Shown piece after piece: positions 44,615 to 55,939 of a stretch of 64,000 nucleotides of DNA (the first letter of the stretch is position 1; each line of letters begins with the position of its first letter). The notes beneath the pieces are model-generated. The model made no database searches. It saw only the letters and a program-made list of their open reading frames with translations, and was not told the DNA's origin. This DNA is from Gammaproteobacteria bacterium (GTDB lineage: Bacteria > Pseudomonadota > Gammaproteobacteria > UWMA-0217): NCBI GenBank assembly GCA_026981985.1, contig JALSHZ010000114.1, positions 1 to 64,000 of the forward strand, given 5' to 3'. The translations under genes and the position numbers were made by a program.

Positions 44615-46042
44615 TTAGTAGCGGTAGTGATCGGGCTTGTAAGGGCCGTCGATCGGTACGCCGATATACTCCGCCTGTTCCGGTGACAACCGGGTCAGAT
44701 GCACGCCGAGTTTGTCGAGATGCAGCCGTGCCACCTCCTCGTCGAGAATCTTTGGCAGCACGTAAACCTTGTTCTCGTAGTCGTCCGGCTTGGTGAAGAG
44801 TTCGATTTGCGCCAGCACTTGGTTGGTGAACGAGGCCGACATAACAAAGCTGGGATGGCCGGTGGCGCAACCAAGGTTCACCAGGCGTCCTTCCGCCAGC
44901 ATGATGATGCGCTTGCCGTCGGGAAAGACGATGTGGTCGACCTGGGGCTTGATGTTCTCCCACTTGCAATCCTTGAGCCCGGCAATGTCGATTTCGTTGT
45001 CGAAATGACCGATGTTGCAGACGATGGCTTCATTTTTCATCGCCGCCATGTGGTCGTGGGTAATGATGTTGAAGTTGCCGGTGGTGGTGACGAAGATGTC
45101 CGCGATCGGTGCTGCTTCTTCCATCGTCACGACACGATAGCCTTCCATCGCGGCCTGGAGCGCACAGATCGGATCAATCTCGGTGATCCAGACGGTGGCG
45201 CCGAGCCCGCGCAGCGACTGGGCGCTGCCCTTGCCGACATCACCATAGCCGGCGACAACGCAGATCTTGCCGGCAATCATCACATCGGTGGCGCGCTTGA
45301 TGCCATCCACCAGCGATTCGCGGCAGCCATAGAGGTTGTCGAACTTCGATTTGGTCACCGAGTCGTTGACGTTCATGGCTGGGAACAGCAGTTCACCACG
45401 CTCCATCATCTGGTAGAGGCGGTGTACTCCGGTGGTGGTCTCTTCGGTGACGCCCTTGATCGATTCGGCCATGCGGTGGTAGCGCTTCGGGTCTTCTTCC
45501 AGACTGCGCTTGAGTGTCTTGAGGATCACCTGCCACTCTTCGCTGTCGTCCGCGCTCGGTTCGGGGACAGCGCCGGCATCGGCATATTCGACACCCTTGT
45601 GTACCAGCAGGGTGGCGTCGCCGCCGTCGTCGAGAATCATATTGGGGGTGCCGCCATCGGGCCAGTTCAGTACTTGTTCGGTACACCACCAGTATTCTTC
45701 CAGGGTCTCGCCTTTCCAGGCATAGACGGGAATGCCTTCGGCGGCGATGGCGGCGGCAGCGTGATCCTGGGTCGAGAAGATGTTGCAAGAGCACCAGCGC
45801 ACTTCGGCGCCCAGCTCGACCAGCGTCTCGATCAGCACAGCAGTCTGGATCGTCATGTGCAGCGAGCCGGTGATGCGTGCGCCGCTCAGGGGTTTTTCTT
45901 TGCCGTACTTTTCGCGCAGCGCCATCAGGCCAGGCATTTCGGTCTCGGCGATGGCGATTTCCTTGCGGCCCCAGTCGGCCAGGGAGATATCGGCAACCTT
46001 GTAGTCGGTGAAAGTGGTTTCGAGATTAGCGTTCAAGTTCAT
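44615..46042 (-). CDS. ahcY: S-adenosylhomocysteine hydrolase
   Basis: A 475-residue NAD-dependent enzyme splitting SAH into adenosine and homocysteine. Conserved segments are [20 protein letters not shown] near 53-72, [17 protein letters not shown] near 84-100, and the NAD-binding [15 protein letters not shown] near 265-279. The C-terminal KPDHYRY is the typical end. Length fits the class with a 40-residue insert found in many bacteria. An SAH riboswitch lies in its leader, so it is expressed when its substrate accumulates. Confidence 0.97.
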   Translation of the reverse strand: MNLNANLETTFTDYKVADISLADWGRKEIAIAETEMPGLMALREKYGKEKPLSGARITGSLHMTIQTAVLIETLVELGAEVRWCSCNIFSTQDHAAAAIAAEGIPVYAWKGETLEEYWWCTEQVLNWPDGGTPNMILDDGGDATLLVHKGVEYADAGAVPEPSADDSEEWQVILKTLKRSLEEDPKRYHRMAESIKGVTEETTTGVHRLYQMMERGELLFPAMNVNDSVTKSKFDNLYGCRESLVDGIKRATDVMIAGKICVVAGYGDVGKGSAQSLRGLGATVWITEIDPICALQAAMEGYRVVTMEEAAPIADIFVTTTGNFNIITHDHMAAMKNEAIVCNIGHFDNEIDIAGLKDCKWENIKPQVDHIVFPDGKRIIMLAEGRLVNLGCATGHPSFVMSASFTNQVLAQIELFTKPDDYENKVYVLPKILDEEVARLHLDKLGVHLTRLSPEQAEYIGVPIDGPYKPDHYRY

Positions 46043-46065
46043 TCTCCATTTGTGTTGATGAAAAA

Positions 46066-46153
46066 TGAGCGCCGTTGTTGCTGGTGAAACCTCGGAACAG
46101 AGGGTTCGAGTCGGGGCTGAGCCTGGCGGAAATCCGTCGCAACGCTCCTCAGC
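46066..46153 (-). promoter_or_regulatory. SAH riboswitch upstream of ahcY
   Basis: Read on the minus strand, the ahcY leader contains GCTGAGGAGCGTTGCGAC (46136-46153), then CAGGCTCAGCC (46115-46125), then AACGGCGCTCA (46066-46076). These are the conserved blocks of the SAH riboswitch: GAGGAGCGYUGC pairs with the distal GCGCUC, with an internal CAGGCUC segment, in the correct order and spacing. The last block ends 23 bases before the ATG. These elements switch on ahcY genes when SAH is high. The unit probably controls ahcY, metF and rsmE together. Confidence 0.9.
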
Positions 46154-46193
46154 CCGCGCGGGCGGCCATGCCGGCCACCCGCGGAAGGGGATG

Positions 46194-47366
46194 TCAGGCC
46201 ACCTTAGTGATGTTGGCGGCGGCCTTCAAGTCTTCTGCCTTGTCAGTGCGTTCCCACGGCAGGTCGATGTCTTCGCGACCAAAATGCCCGTAGGCGGCAG
46301 TCTGCTGATAGATCGGTTGAATCAGGTTTAGCATGTTGACCAGCCCGTAAGGGCGCAGGTCGAAATGTTCGCGGATCAGTGACTCGATGGCGTCGTCGTC
46401 CATTTTGCCAGTACCAAAGGTGTCGACCGAGATGGAAGTCGGCTCGGCAACGCCGATGGCGTAGGAGACCTGGATCTCGCAACGCTCGGCCAGCCCGGCA
46501 GCGACAAGGTTCTTGGCGACATAACGGCAGGCATAGGCGGCGGAGCGGTCGACTTTCGAGGGATCCTTGCCGGAGAAGGCGCCGCCACCGTGGCGTGCCA
46601 TGCCGCCATAGGTATCGACGATGATTTTGCGACCGGTGAGGCCGCAGTCGCCTACCGGGCCACCGATGATGAACTGGCCGGTGGGGTTGATGTGGTATTG
46701 GGTATCGGCAGAAATCCACTCGCTGGGCAGGATGGGCTTGATGATTTCTTCCATCACCGCTTCGCGTAGATCCTGCTGCGAAATGTCCGGATCGTGCTGA
46801 GTCGACAGCACGACGGCTTCGATGCCAACCGGCTTGCCGTTTTCATAGCGAAACGTGACCTGGCTCTTTGCGTCCGGGCGTAACCAGGGCAGTGTGCCGT
46901 TTTGTCGCACATCGTGCTGACGCCGCACCAGCCGATGCGAGAACGTGATGGGCGCTGGCATCAATACATCGGTCTCGTTGGTGGCGTAGCCGAACATCAG
47001 TCCCTGATCGCCCGCGCCTTGCTCTTCTGGAGCGCTCCGATCTACGCCCATCGCAATGTCGGGAGATTGCTTGCCGATTGCCGACATGACCGCGCAGGTG
47101 TCGCCATCGAAGCCGATATCGGAGCTGTTGTAGCCGATGTCGGTTACGGCCTGGCGGACGACATCCTCGTATTCAACGTGTGCGGAGGTGGTCACTTCTC
47201 CAGCGACCATGACCATGCCGGTTTTCACCAATGTCTCACAGGCCACGCGTGCTCCTGGGTCTTGCTCCAGAATGGCATCCAGAATGGCATCGGAGATCTG
47301 GTCGGCAACCTTGTCGGGATGACCTGCGGAGACGGATTCGGAAGTGAACTGATAGCTGTTGGACAT
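46194..47366 (-). CDS. metK: S-adenosylmethionine synthetase
   Basis: A 390-residue enzyme making SAM from methionine and ATP. The N-terminal [18 protein letters not shown] holds the ATP-site His. [12 protein letters not shown] and [19 protein letters not shown] near 257-275 are the two family signatures. It is transcribed toward ahcY with a 151-base gap that contains the SAH riboswitch, so ahcY may be expressed partly by read-through from metK and partly under riboswitch control. Confidence 0.97.
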   Translation of the reverse strand: MSNSYQFTSESVSAGHPDKVADQISDAILDAILEQDPGARVACETLVKTGMVMVAGEVTTSAHVEYEDVVRQAVTDIGYNSSDIGFDGDTCAVMSAIGKQSPDIAMGVDRSAPEEQGAGDQGLMFGYATNETDVLMPAPITFSHRLVRRQHDVRQNGTLPWLRPDAKSQVTFRYENGKPVGIEAVVLSTQHDPDISQQDLREAVMEEIIKPILPSEWISADTQYHINPTGQFIIGGPVGDCGLTGRKIIVDTYGGMARHGGGAFSGKDPSKVDRSAAYACRYVAKNLVAAGLAERCEIQVSYAIGVAEPTSISVDTFGTGKMDDDAIESLIREHFDLRPYGLVNMLNLIQPIYQQTAAYGHFGREDIDLPWERTDKAEDLKAAANITKVA

Positions 47367-47777
47367 GCGAGCTTTCCCTGGATGCGAGCGAAAAATTGGT
47401 CGACAAGTGTATATGAAGCGAAACGGCGAAAACCAGAGCTACTTCAAAAACTCATGTCATTGGCGCTGATTGAGCCGGAATTCCAGCAGCGCAAGTATAA
47501 AAATTCTGAATATATACTATTGAAAAGTTCTGTAAGGTACTGATAAGAAGTAAAATAAGATATTTTTTCTGCGATTCTGCTTGCCCGTGGGTAACATTTA
47601 GGCAAGAATGTTGCGCCTGAAATTGTACCGCCGGGTGCCTTGGGTCGCTATCAAAATAAGTAACTGGCCTGACTCAGCGGCTCGACCAGAATTTTATCCC
47701 GCCAGCATGGCCAGTCGTTATCCGGCGCCTGCTGACGCTCAAGTTTTTCACATGACAACCCTGCCGGGAGTTTTTTT
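47367..47777. other. Divergent intergenic region metK-tkt
   Basis: A 411-base gap that must contain promoters for metK (minus) and tkt (plus). The centre, about 47490-47570, is markedly AT-rich. No SAM riboswitch pattern was recognised upstream of metK. The tkt ATG at 47778 is preceded by CGGGAG and seven T. No convincing gene was seen. Confidence 0.5.
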
Positions 47778-49763
47778 ATGCCATCTCGTAGAGACTTAGC
47801 CAATGCCATCCGCGCATTAAGCATGGACGCTGTTCAGAAAGCCAACTCGGGGCACCCTGGTGCGCCCATGGGAATGGCTGACATTGCGGAAGTGCTGTTC
47901 AATGATTTCATGAAGCACAATCCGGGGAATCCTTCGTGGGTCGATCGCGACCGCTTCATCATGTCCAATGGCCACGGTTCGATGCTGCCTTATTCAGTGC
48001 TCCACCTCACTGGGTACGATTTGAGTATCGATGATCTGAAAAACTTCCGTCAGCTACATTCAAAGACGCCGGGTCACCCGGAGTATGGTTATGCGCCGGG
48101 CATCGAGACCACCACCGGTCCGTTGGGGCAGGGCATTACCAATGGCGTCGGCATGGCCATTGCTGAGCGTGCGCTGGCGGCGCATTTCAATCGCGATGGG
48201 CACGAAGTCGTCGATCACAACACCTATGTGTTCCTGGGTGATGGCTGTCTGATGGAAGGCATTTCACACGAGGCTTGTTCCATTGCCGGTACGCTGGGCC
48301 TCGGCAAGCTGATCGCTTTCTACGACGACAACAATATCTCCATTGATGGTGAGGTCGAGGGCTGGTTTACCGATGACACGCCGAAGCGTTTTGAAGCTTA
48401 TGGCTGGCAGGTGATTCCTGATGTTGATGGACATGATCCGGACGCCATCAAAGCGGCAGTCGAATCTGCGCGTTCGGTCAGTGACAAGCCCACGCTGATC
48501 TGCTGCAAGACCACCATTGGTTTTGGTTCACCCAACAAGTCCGGCAAAGAGGATTGCCACGGTGCACCGCTGGGTGAGGAGGAGATCGAGCTGACCCGCA
48601 AGGCGCTGGGTTGGGAATACGGCCCCTTCGAGATTCCCGAAGAGATCTACGAAGCATGGAGTGCGGTTGCCAAGGGTGAAGCTGCCGAAAAGGCATGGAA
48701 CGAGAAAATGGCTGCCTATCGCGAAGCCTATCCGGAGCTTGCGGCAGAATTCGAGATGCGTATGGCGGGTGAGCTGGGTGATGACTGGAGCGAGAAAGCG
48801 GACGCCGTGATCAAGTCGGTAGCTGAAAAGGGTGAAAGCATCGCCAGCCGCAAGGCATCCCAGAATGCGATTGAAGCACTGAGCAAGTTCACTCACTTCA
48901 TGGGCGGCTCAGCAGACCTTGCTGGATCCAACCTAACTATTGTCTCCAATTCAGTGCCGATGCGCGCCAATCAGCCTGATGCCAATTACATCAACTGGGG
49001 CGTGCGCGAGTTCGGCATGACCGCGGCGATCAATGGTATCGCGTTGCATGGCGGCTTCGTTCCGTATGGCGCGACTTTCCTGATGTTCTCCGAATACGCG
49101 CGTAACGCGCTGCGTATGGCGGCATTGATGAAAATCCAGAACATCGAAGTCTTCACCCATGACTCGATCGGTCTGGGCGAGGACGGGCCTACTCACCAGC
49201 CGGTCGAGCAGGTGGCCACACTGCGCATGATTCCAAACATGAGCTTGTGGCGCCCCTGCGATGCCGTCGAGTCGGCAGTAGCCTGGAAGATGGCGGTATT
49301 GCGCAAGAACGGGCCTACCAGCCTGATCTTCTCGCGTCAGAATCTGCCTCATCAGGCGCGTAGCGATGAGCAGATCAAGCTGATCGAGCGTGGCGGTTAC
49401 ATCCTCAAGGATTGCGACGGCACGCCCGATGCAATCATCATTGCAACCGGCTCTGAAGTCGGTCTGGCCATGGACGCAGCTGCTGCGATCACCGACAAGA
49501 AGATCCGCGTCGTGTCGATGCCTTCGACCGATGTCTTCGATGCACAGGACGATGCCTATAGGGAATCAGTGCTCCCCGCTGCCGTAACCGCACGGGTCGC
49601 CGTCGAAGCAGGCGTGACTGCTTTCTGGGCCAAGTACGTTGGCTTGCAAGGTGCCGTGGTGGGTATCGACACTTTTGGCGAGTCGGCCCCGGCATCGGAT
49701 CTGTTCAAGGAGTTCGGCTTCACGGTCGAGAATGTGGTCAAGGCCGTCAACAGCGTCGCCTGA
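47778..49763 (+). CDS. tkt: Transketolase
   Basis: A 661-residue thiamine-diphosphate enzyme of the pentose phosphate/Calvin pathways. The N-terminal [25 protein letters not shown] is typical. The ThDP motif [13 protein letters not shown] near 155-167 and [14 protein letters not shown] near 184-197 follow. [18 protein letters not shown] near 460-477 is the pyrimidine-domain motif. It heads the tkt-gap-pgk-pyk-fba series, a clustering often seen where carbon flow through the Calvin or ribulose-phosphate cycle matters. Confidence 0.97.
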   Translation: MPSRRDLANAIRALSMDAVQKANSGHPGAPMGMADIAEVLFNDFMKHNPGNPSWVDRDRFIMSNGHGSMLPYSVLHLTGYDLSIDDLKNFRQLHSKTPGHPEYGYAPGIETTTGPLGQGITNGVGMAIAERALAAHFNRDGHEVVDHNTYVFLGDGCLMEGISHEACSIAGTLGLGKLIAFYDDNNISIDGEVEGWFTDDTPKRFEAYGWQVIPDVDGHDPDAIKAAVESARSVSDKPTLICCKTTIGFGSPNKSGKEDCHGAPLGEEEIELTRKALGWEYGPFEIPEEIYEAWSAVAKGEAAEKAWNEKMAAYREAYPELAAEFEMRMAGELGDDWSEKADAVIKSVAEKGESIASRKASQNAIEALSKFTHFMGGSADLAGSNLTIVSNSVPMRANQPDANYINWGVREFGMTAAINGIALHGGFVPYGATFLMFSEYARNALRMAALMKIQNIEVFTHDSIGLGEDGPTHQPVEQVATLRMIPNMSLWRPCDAVESAVAWKMAVLRKNGPTSLIFSRQNLPHQARSDEQIKLIERGGYILKDCDGTPDAIIIATGSEVGLAMDAAAAITDKKIRVVSMPSTDVFDAQDDAYRESVLPAAVTARVAVEAGVTAFWAKYVGLQGAVVGIDTFGESAPASDLFKEFGFTVENVVKAVNSVA

Positions 49764-49773
49764 AGCTAATTCG

Positions 49774-49797
49774 TCTGCCCCGTCGTCGCGGGGCAGA
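49774..49797 (+). terminator. Hairpin between tkt and gap
   Basis: TCTGCCCCG (49774-49782) pairs with CGGGGCAGA (49789-49797) around TCGTCG, followed by TTTGTATTG. The stem is strong but the U-run is short, so it may attenuate rather than stop read-through into gap. Confidence 0.55.
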
Positions 49798-49822
49798 TTT
49801 GTATTGTCCGTTAAAAAGTTAG

Positions 49823-50836
<1,014 letters not shown>

Positions 50837-50854
50837 TCGGCTTGTTGTGATTGT

Positions 50855-50886
50855 CCGCAAGACGGCATAGCCGTCTTGCGGATTTT
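50855..50886 (+). terminator. First of two tandem hairpins between gap and pgk
   Basis: CCGCAAGACGG (50855-50865) pairs with CCGTCTTGCGG (50871-50881), followed by ATTTTG. The 11-bp GC-rich stem and short U-run resemble an intrinsic terminator or mRNA-stabilising hairpin at the gap 3' end. Confidence 0.6.
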
Positions 50887-50899
50887 GTCTTGCAGAGAC

Positions 50900-50933
50900 A
50901 TTTGCCAAGCCGCCGGGCTTGGCAAATATTTTT
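50900..50933 (+). terminator. Second tandem hairpin between gap and pgk
   Basis: ATTTGCCAAGC (50900-50910) pairs with GCTTGGCAAAT (50917-50927) around CGCCGG, followed by ATTTTTG. The second hairpin lies only 18 bases after the first, and 30 bases before the pgk ATG. Confidence 0.6.
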
Positions 50934-50962
50934 GTTGAATCATCTCCCTGGGAGTGGATGCT

Positions 50963-52144
50963 ATGTCAATAATCAAGATGACCGACCTGGACCTGGCCGG
51001 AAAGCGTGTGCTGATCCGTGAAGACCTCAATGTGCCGATCAAGGATGGCAAGGTGGCATCCGACAAGCGTATTCGCGCGTCGATGCCGACCATCGAGCAT
51101 GCAATGAATGCGGGCGCCAAGGTCATGCTGATGTCCCACCTCGGGCGTCCGACCGAAGGCGAGCCGGCTGAGGAATTCTCGCTCCAGCCTGTTGCGGATC
51201 ACCTGTCCGGTCTGCTGGGCAAGGAAGTGCGTCTGATCAAGGACTATCTCGACAACCCGCCTCAGCTCGAAGATGGCGAAGTCGTCATCCTCGAAAACGT
51301 CCGCTTCAACAGGGGTGAAAAGGCAAACAATGAAACCCTTTCCAAGAAATACGCCGCGTTGTGCGACATCTATGTGATGGATGCTTTCGGTACGGCGCAT
51401 CGCGCACAGGCATCTACTCATGGTGTTGGTACTTTCGCGCCAGTTGCCTGCGCTGGCCCGCTGCTGGCCGGTGAGCTGGATGCGCTTGGCAAAGCGCTGA
51501 ACAATCCAAAGCGCCCAATGGTCGCGATTGTCGGTGGCTCCAAAGTATCCACCAAGCTGACGGTGCTGGAGTCATTGTCGCAGATCGTCGATCAGCTGAT
51601 CCCGGGTGGTGGCATCGCCAACACCTTCATCGCGGCGATGGGACACAATGTGGGTAAGTCACTCTATGAACAAGATCTGGTCGCGGAAGCCAAGCGCCTG
51701 ATGGAGGCGGCCAAGGCAAAAGGCGGCGAGATTCCCGTGCCTACCGATGTGGTTGTCGGCAAAGAGTTTTCCGAGTCGACCGAGGCTACTGTCAAGAAGG
51801 TCGAGGATGTCGCCGATGATGACATGATCTTCGATATCGGTCCTGAGACAGCCGCGCGCTTTGCCAGCATGATGAAGGAAGCGGGGACAATCGTCTGGAA
51901 TGGCCCGGTCGGTGTTTTCGAGTTCGATCAGTTTGCCGAAGGCACGAAGGTGCTGGGTGAGGCGATCGCAGAATCCGATGGATTCTCCATTGCCGGAGGT
52001 GGCGACACCCTGGCTGCCGTCGACAAGTATGGTCTGGCAGACCGGATTTCCTACATTTCCACTGGTGGCGGCGCCTTCCTCGAGTTCCTCGAAGGCAAGA
52101 AGCTGCCAGCGGTGGAAATGCTGGAACAGCGGGCCAAGGGGTAG
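50963..52144 (+). CDS. pgk: Phosphoglycerate kinase
   Basis: A 393-residue enzyme interconverting 1,3-bisphosphoglycerate and 3-phosphoglycerate. The ATG at 50963 has GGGAG 8 bases upstream. A GTG three codons earlier is less likely. [14 protein letters not shown] is near 12-25 and [12 protein letters not shown] near 54-65. [16 protein letters not shown] near 188-203 and the C-terminal [13 protein letters not shown] complete the family pattern. It follows two hairpins after gap and precedes pyk by 9 bases. Confidence 0.97.
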   Translation: MSIIKMTDLDLAGKRVLIREDLNVPIKDGKVASDKRIRASMPTIEHAMNAGAKVMLMSHLGRPTEGEPAEEFSLQPVADHLSGLLGKEVRLIKDYLDNPPQLEDGEVVILENVRFNRGEKANNETLSKKYAALCDIYVMDAFGTAHRAQASTHGVGTFAPVACAGPLLAGELDALGKALNNPKRPMVAIVGGSKVSTKLTVLESLSQIVDQLIPGGGIANTFIAAMGHNVGKSLYEQDLVAEAKRLMEAAKAKGGEIPVPTDVVVGKEFSESTEATVKKVEDVADDDMIFDIGPETAARFASMMKEAGTIVWNGPVGVFEFDQFAEGTKVLGEAIAESDGFSIAGGGDTLAAVDKYGLADRISYISTGGGAFLEFLEGKKLPAVEMLEQRAKG

Positions 52145-52153
52145 CAGTCGACA

Positions 52154-53638
52154 ATGAGCGACGGATCACCGATCTGCCACCGCAACTCCCGCGGCCTGCG
52201 GCGTACGAAGATTCTGGCGACGCTGGGGCCTGCCAGTGAATCACCAGAAATGCTCCGTGCGCTGGTCGAGGCGGGTGTCGACGTTGTGCGCATGAACTTT
52301 TCGCATGGCACGCGTGAAGATCACGTCAAGCGTGCGGAGATGATTCGCGAGGCGGCGGAAGACTGCGGTTGCGAGGTTGCCATCCTTGGTGATCTGCAAG
52401 GGCCGAAGATTCGCATCGAAAAGTTCGGCAGCGGCAGCGTTCAGCTTCAGGAGGGGGGGCATTTCATTCTCGATACCGCACTGGGCAGCAACGATGGCAA
52501 CGTCGAGCGTGTTGGTGTCACCTACAAGACGCTGGCGAGCGAGGTCTTTCCTGGCGATCTGCTATTGCTCGACGATGGACGAATTGTGCTACAGGTGGAG
52601 AAGGTCGAAGGGTCGGAGATCCACACCATTGTCGTTACCGGCGGTAAGTTGTCCAACAACAAGGGCATCAACCGTAAGGGGGGGGGGCTTTCAGCCTCTG
52701 CGCTGACCGAAAAGGACAAGCGCGATATCTTGCTCGCTGCCGAACTCGATGTCGACTATCTCGCCGTTTCTTTCCCACGAGATGGCAATGATATGCACGA
52801 GGCGCGCCGCCTGCTCAGTGAAGCTGGTAGCGAGGCTTGTCTCGTTGCCAAGATCGAGCGGGCTGAAGCGTTGGAGAACATCGACGAGATTCTGCAGGCT
52901 TCGGACGCGATCATGGTTGCGCGCGGTGATCTTGGCGTGGAAATTGGCGATGCCGAGTTACCTGCGGTGCAGAAGGATCTGATTCATAAAGCGCGGGTTT
53001 ATGATCGTATCGTCGTCACGGCGACGCAGATGATGGAGTCGATGATCGAAAACCCGATTCCTACCCGCGCCGAAGTTTTCGACGTTGCCAATGCCGTACT
53101 CGATGGTACTGATGCGGTGATGCTCTCTGGCGAGACCGCTGTTGGCAAATATCCTGCGAGGGTGGTCGAAGCCATGGGGGATATCTGCGTCGAGGCGGAA
53201 AAACAGTCGCTGGCGAGAAAATCCGATCATCGGATCAATACGACGTTTCAGCATATCGATGAAGCGATCGCGATGGCGACGATGTATACGGCTAACCATG
53301 CCAACGTCGCGGCGATTGCTGCCTTGACCGAGACCGGGTCGACGCCCAAGTGGATGTCGCGCATCAGCTCTGGTATTCCGATCTATGCAATGTCGCAACG
53401 CCCTAAGACGAGGCGCCGTGTAAAACTGTATCGGGGTGTTTACCCGGTGGATTTTCCCACGAGTACCACATCGCACGAACGTGTGAACATGACGGCGGTG
53501 GATATCCTCAAAAGACACAAGGTCGTCGAGGATGGCGATATCGTCATTATTACCAAGGGCGATCTGATGGGGGATGGCGGCGGCACCAATGCGATGAAGA
53601 TCGTGGTGGTCGGAAAGCTGGTCGAACCACTCGATTGA
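52154..53638 (+). CDS. pyk: Pyruvate kinase
   Basis: A 494-residue glycolytic enzyme. RTKILATLGPASESP is near 17-31 and VVRMNFSHGTREDH near 46-59. The active-site segment MVARGDLGVEIGDAELP near 254-270 follows, then TATQMMESMIENPIPTRAEV near 290-309. The C-terminal regulatory domain is present. The coding region contains a run of ten G at 52678-52687, encoding three glycines. It is close to pgk, then separated from fba by a 212-base gap with a periodic repeat. Confidence 0.96.
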   Translation: MSDGSPICHRNSRGLRRTKILATLGPASESPEMLRALVEAGVDVVRMNFSHGTREDHVKRAEMIREAAEDCGCEVAILGDLQGPKIRIEKFGSGSVQLQEGGHFILDTALGSNDGNVERVGVTYKTLASEVFPGDLLLLDDGRIVLQVEKVEGSEIHTIVVTGGKLSNNKGINRKGGGLSASALTEKDKRDILLAAELDVDYLAVSFPRDGNDMHEARRLLSEAGSEACLVAKIERAEALENIDEILQASDAIMVARGDLGVEIGDAELPAVQKDLIHKARVYDRIVVTATQMMESMIENPIPTRAEVFDVANAVLDGTDAVMLSGETAVGKYPARVVEAMGDICVEAEKQSLARKSDHRINTTFQHIDEAIAMATMYTANHANVAAIAALTETGSTPKWMSRISSGIPIYAMSQRPKTRRRVKLYRGVYPVDFPTSTTSHERVNMTAVDILKRHKVVEDGDIVIITKGDLMGDGGGTNAMKIVVVGKLVEPLD

Positions 53639-53741
53639 GGGTGAGGCTTCCCTTCCGGCCATGTATGAATTTCCATTGCGGTTGTCGACCGGGATAACCT
53701 GTAGCGGTTTTGCTGGATAGATCAACAATCGTTATTTATAG

Positions 53742-53815
53742 GTAACTGTTCAGCGCTCGCTCAAGTACAACCGTAACTGCCCAGAGAGTGGTCCGATAGA
53801 TCAAGAACTGCTCAG
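53742..53815. repeat. Three 12-bp direct repeats at exact 31-bp spacing upstream of fba
   Basis: GTAACTGTTCAG (53742-53753), GTAACTGCCCAG (53773-53784) and AGAACTGCTCAG (53804-53815) start exactly 31 bases apart, about three helical turns. A GATAGATCAA motif also occurs twice, at 53716-53725 and 53795-53804. The repeats resemble the MITE-end motif at 63.1 kb and 10.5 kb. They could be transposon-derived or a regulator-binding array 35 bases before the fba ATG. Confidence 0.55.
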
Positions 53816-53850
53816 AATTTTTTTATCACTAAAGAAAGGAGACAAGTCTT

Positions 53851-54915
53851 ATGGCACTGATCTCAATGCGTCAACTTCTCGATCATGCCGCCGAAAATGG
53901 CTATGGCATGCCTGCATTCAACGTCAACAACATGGAGCAGGTTCACGCCATTATGCAGGCGGCGGATGAAACCAATTCACCTGTCATCATGCAAGGTTCC
54001 GCTGGCGCGCGTTCCTATGCTGGCGAGCCGTTCCTGCGTCACCTGATTTCAGCTGCCGTGGAAATGTATCCGCATATCCCCGTGGTCATGCACCAGGATC
54101 ACGGCTCCGAGCCGGCGGTATGTCTGCGTTCGATCCAGTCCGGTTTCACCTCGGTGATGATGGATGGCTCGCTGATGGCCGATATGAAAACCCCGGCTTC
54201 TTTTGAATACAACGTAGAGGTCACTCGCAAGGTCGTCGAAATGGCCCATGCTGGTGGTGTTTCGGTTGAAGGCGAGCTGGGCTGCCTGGGCTCGCTGGAA
54301 ACCGGCGAGATGGGTGAAGAAGACGGCCACGGCGCAGAAGGCAAGCTGGACATGGATCAGCTGCTGACCGATCCCGAAGAAGCGGCCGAGTTCGTCAAGC
54401 AGACCGGCGTTGACGCGCTGGCGATTGCGATTGGTACTTCTCACGGTGCCTACAAGTTCACCAAGGAGCCGACTGGCGATATCCTGCGGATCGACCGTAT
54501 CAAGGAAATTCACGCCCGCCTGCCCAACACGCATCTGGTCATGCACGGTTCTTCATCTGTTCCCCAGGATTGGTTGGAGATCATCAACAGCTACGGCGGT
54601 GACATGGGCCAAACCTATGGTGTGCCCGTTGAGGAGATCGTCGAAGGCATCAAGAATGGCGTTCGCAAAGTCAATATCGATACCGACCTGCGCATGGCCT
54701 CCACCGGAGCGATTCGCAAGCATCTGGCAGAAAACCCGTCGAACTTCGATCCGCGCAAATTCCTCAAAGCGTCTACTGAGGCGATGAAGGATATCTGCAA
54801 GGCGCGTTATGAAGCGTTCGGTTGTGCAGGACAGGCTGACAAGATCAAGCCCGTCTCGCTGGAAGTGATGTACAAGCGTTACGAATCGGGAGAGCTGGAC
54901 CAGAAGGTCAGCTGA
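53851..54915 (+). CDS. fba: Class II fructose-bisphosphate aldolase
   Basis: A 354-residue zinc-dependent aldolase of the CbbA-like subtype. [14 protein letters not shown] is near 18-31 and HQDHGSEP near 82-89, with catalytic Asp and zinc-binding His. [14 protein letters not shown] near 139-152 and MHGSSSVP near 231-238 are family motifs. A strong GGAG precedes the ATG. It acts in glycolysis and, in autotrophs, in the Calvin cycle (FBP and SBP). It is the last gene of the cluster and is followed by a strong terminator. Confidence 0.96.
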   Translation: MALISMRQLLDHAAENGYGMPAFNVNNMEQVHAIMQAADETNSPVIMQGSAGARSYAGEPFLRHLISAAVEMYPHIPVVMHQDHGSEPAVCLRSIQSGFTSVMMDGSLMADMKTPASFEYNVEVTRKVVEMAHAGGVSVEGELGCLGSLETGEMGEEDGHGAEGKLDMDQLLTDPEEAAEFVKQTGVDALAIAIGTSHGAYKFTKEPTGDILRIDRIKEIHARLPNTHLVMHGSSSVPQDWLEIINSYGGDMGQTYGVPVEEIVEGIKNGVRKVNIDTDLRMASTGAIRKHLAENPSNFDPRKFLKASTEAMKDICKARYEAFGCAGQADKIKPVSLEVMYKRYESGELDQKVS

Positions 54916-54973
54916 TTGAGGTTGGCCCGGCATTGCCACCGGGTGGCGATAATGCCGGGCTGGATAGATGCTG

Positions 54974-55005
54974 AAAAGGGCGGTTGCTTGCAACCGCCCT
55001 TTTTC
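54974..55005 (+). terminator. Intrinsic terminator after fba
   Basis: GGGCGGTTGC (54978-54987) and GCAACCGCCC (54990-54999) form a perfect 10-bp GC-rich stem around TT, preceded by AAAA and followed by TTTTT. This is a textbook Rho-independent terminator for the tkt-fba cluster. Confidence 0.9.
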
Positions 55006-55028
55006 GTTGCAAGCAGTGAAGGGGTTAC

Positions 55029-55229
55029 ATGATATTGAGGGTTTTTCTCATTTTGCACTGGGTAGGTATTGGTCTCGTTGCGCTGGGGCTCTACCTTTGG
55101 TTGTTTTCGGCTGCGAAAGCGGGTGACGTCAGTCAGATGGTCTGGACGGCCACGGCCTTTGGTCTGGGTGGTTTACTGATGTCACCGTACCCGGTGGTCA
55201 AGGCTTTCCAGTGGATGTCCAGAAAGTGA
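55029..55229 (+). CDS. Small two-helix membrane protein
   Basis: A 66-residue hydrophobic protein with two predicted membrane helices: about 4-27 (RVFLILHWVGIGLVALGLYLW) and 42-58 (ATAFGLGGLLMSPYPVV). No family was recognised. The ATG has GGGG nearby, and it is immediately downstream of the fba terminator. Its 3' end overlaps the convergent bioD by 48 bases. Function unknown. Confidence 0.55.
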   Translation: MILRVFLILHWVGIGLVALGLYLWLFSAAKAGDVSQMVWTATAFGLGGLLMSPYPVVKAFQWMSRK

Positions 55230-55865
55230 CAGCAGTTCGCTGACATTGAGGTTTCCACCATAGCCAAGTGAAATGACCGGTCGGGATTGCAGCTCACGTA
55301 ACAGCGAAGCATTGCTGCTGATAGCTTGGCCTGGCTCGGTCTCGCTCAATACGATGGCCAGTGTTTCCAGGCCATGCTGTGCAATGGCGGCCAGTGTCAG
55401 CAAGACATGATTGATACAGCCAAGCCGGTTGGCCGCGACGAGTATCACGGGATAACCAAGCGCAGCTGCCAGATCGGCATTTAGCACCTGTTCGGCCAGG
55501 GGTGAATAGAAACCACCCGCACCTTCGACAATGGCCAGCGCTTCCCCCTTGTTTTCGCAGGCCATGATCAGTTGATCGAGTGTCAACTCAGCCCCTTGTT
55601 CCCTTGCCGCAACAAGGGGTGCGATGGGTGCCTCAAAACAGTAAGAACAGATCTGCTCCAGTGGAATGCTGTCATCCAGTGCCTGCCGATAGCGCCAGGC
55701 ATCGGCCGGGCGGAGGCCAGCGGCGGTAGCTGCGCAGCCGGATTCTACGGGTTTGCGTGCGGTCACGGAGATGCCATGTTGCCACAGCTGGGCTACAATC
55801 TGGGCGCCGATTTCCGTCTTGCCAACTTCGGTGTCCGTTCCCGTGATGAATAAGCCTTTGAGCAT
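55182..55865 (-). CDS. bioD: Dethiobiotin synthetase
   Basis: A 227-residue P-loop enzyme closing the ureido ring of biotin with ATP and CO2. The ATG at 55865 gives MLKGLFITGTDTEVGKT, the family N-terminus with its P-loop. An extra 20 codons of open frame upstream are not similar to the family. ARKPVESGC near 34-42 and VEGAGGFYSPL near 113-123 are further motifs. No bioA/B/F/C is adjacent, so biotin genes are scattered. It diverges from murB with a 74-base gap. Confidence 0.94.
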   Translation of the reverse strand: MLKGLFITGTDTEVGKTEIGAQIVAQLWQHGISVTARKPVESGCAATAAGLRPADAWRYRQALDDSIPLEQICSYCFEAPIAPLVAAREQGAELTLDQLIMACENKGEALAIVEGAGGFYSPLAEQVLNADLAAALGYPVILVAANRLGCINHVLLTLAAIAQHGLETLAIVLSETEPGQAISSNASLLRELQSRPVISLGYGGNLNVSELLSLSGHPLESLDHRVR

Positions 55866-55939
55866 CTCCCGATTCCTGTTCCGCAGCTGATCCGCAATAC
55901 TGCATAATCCCGTGGACACTGTCACCGGAAATTCTTTCC

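Noticed and set aside
44699-46087. 462-codon open frame on the plus strand opposite ahcY
   Set aside because: Antisense shadow of a strongly conserved gene; its translation has no family motifs and follows ahcY codon bias.
47367-47777. SAM riboswitch upstream of metK
   Set aside because: No conserved SAM aptamer blocks were seen; the only convincing methyl-cycle aptamer is the SAH element before ahcY.
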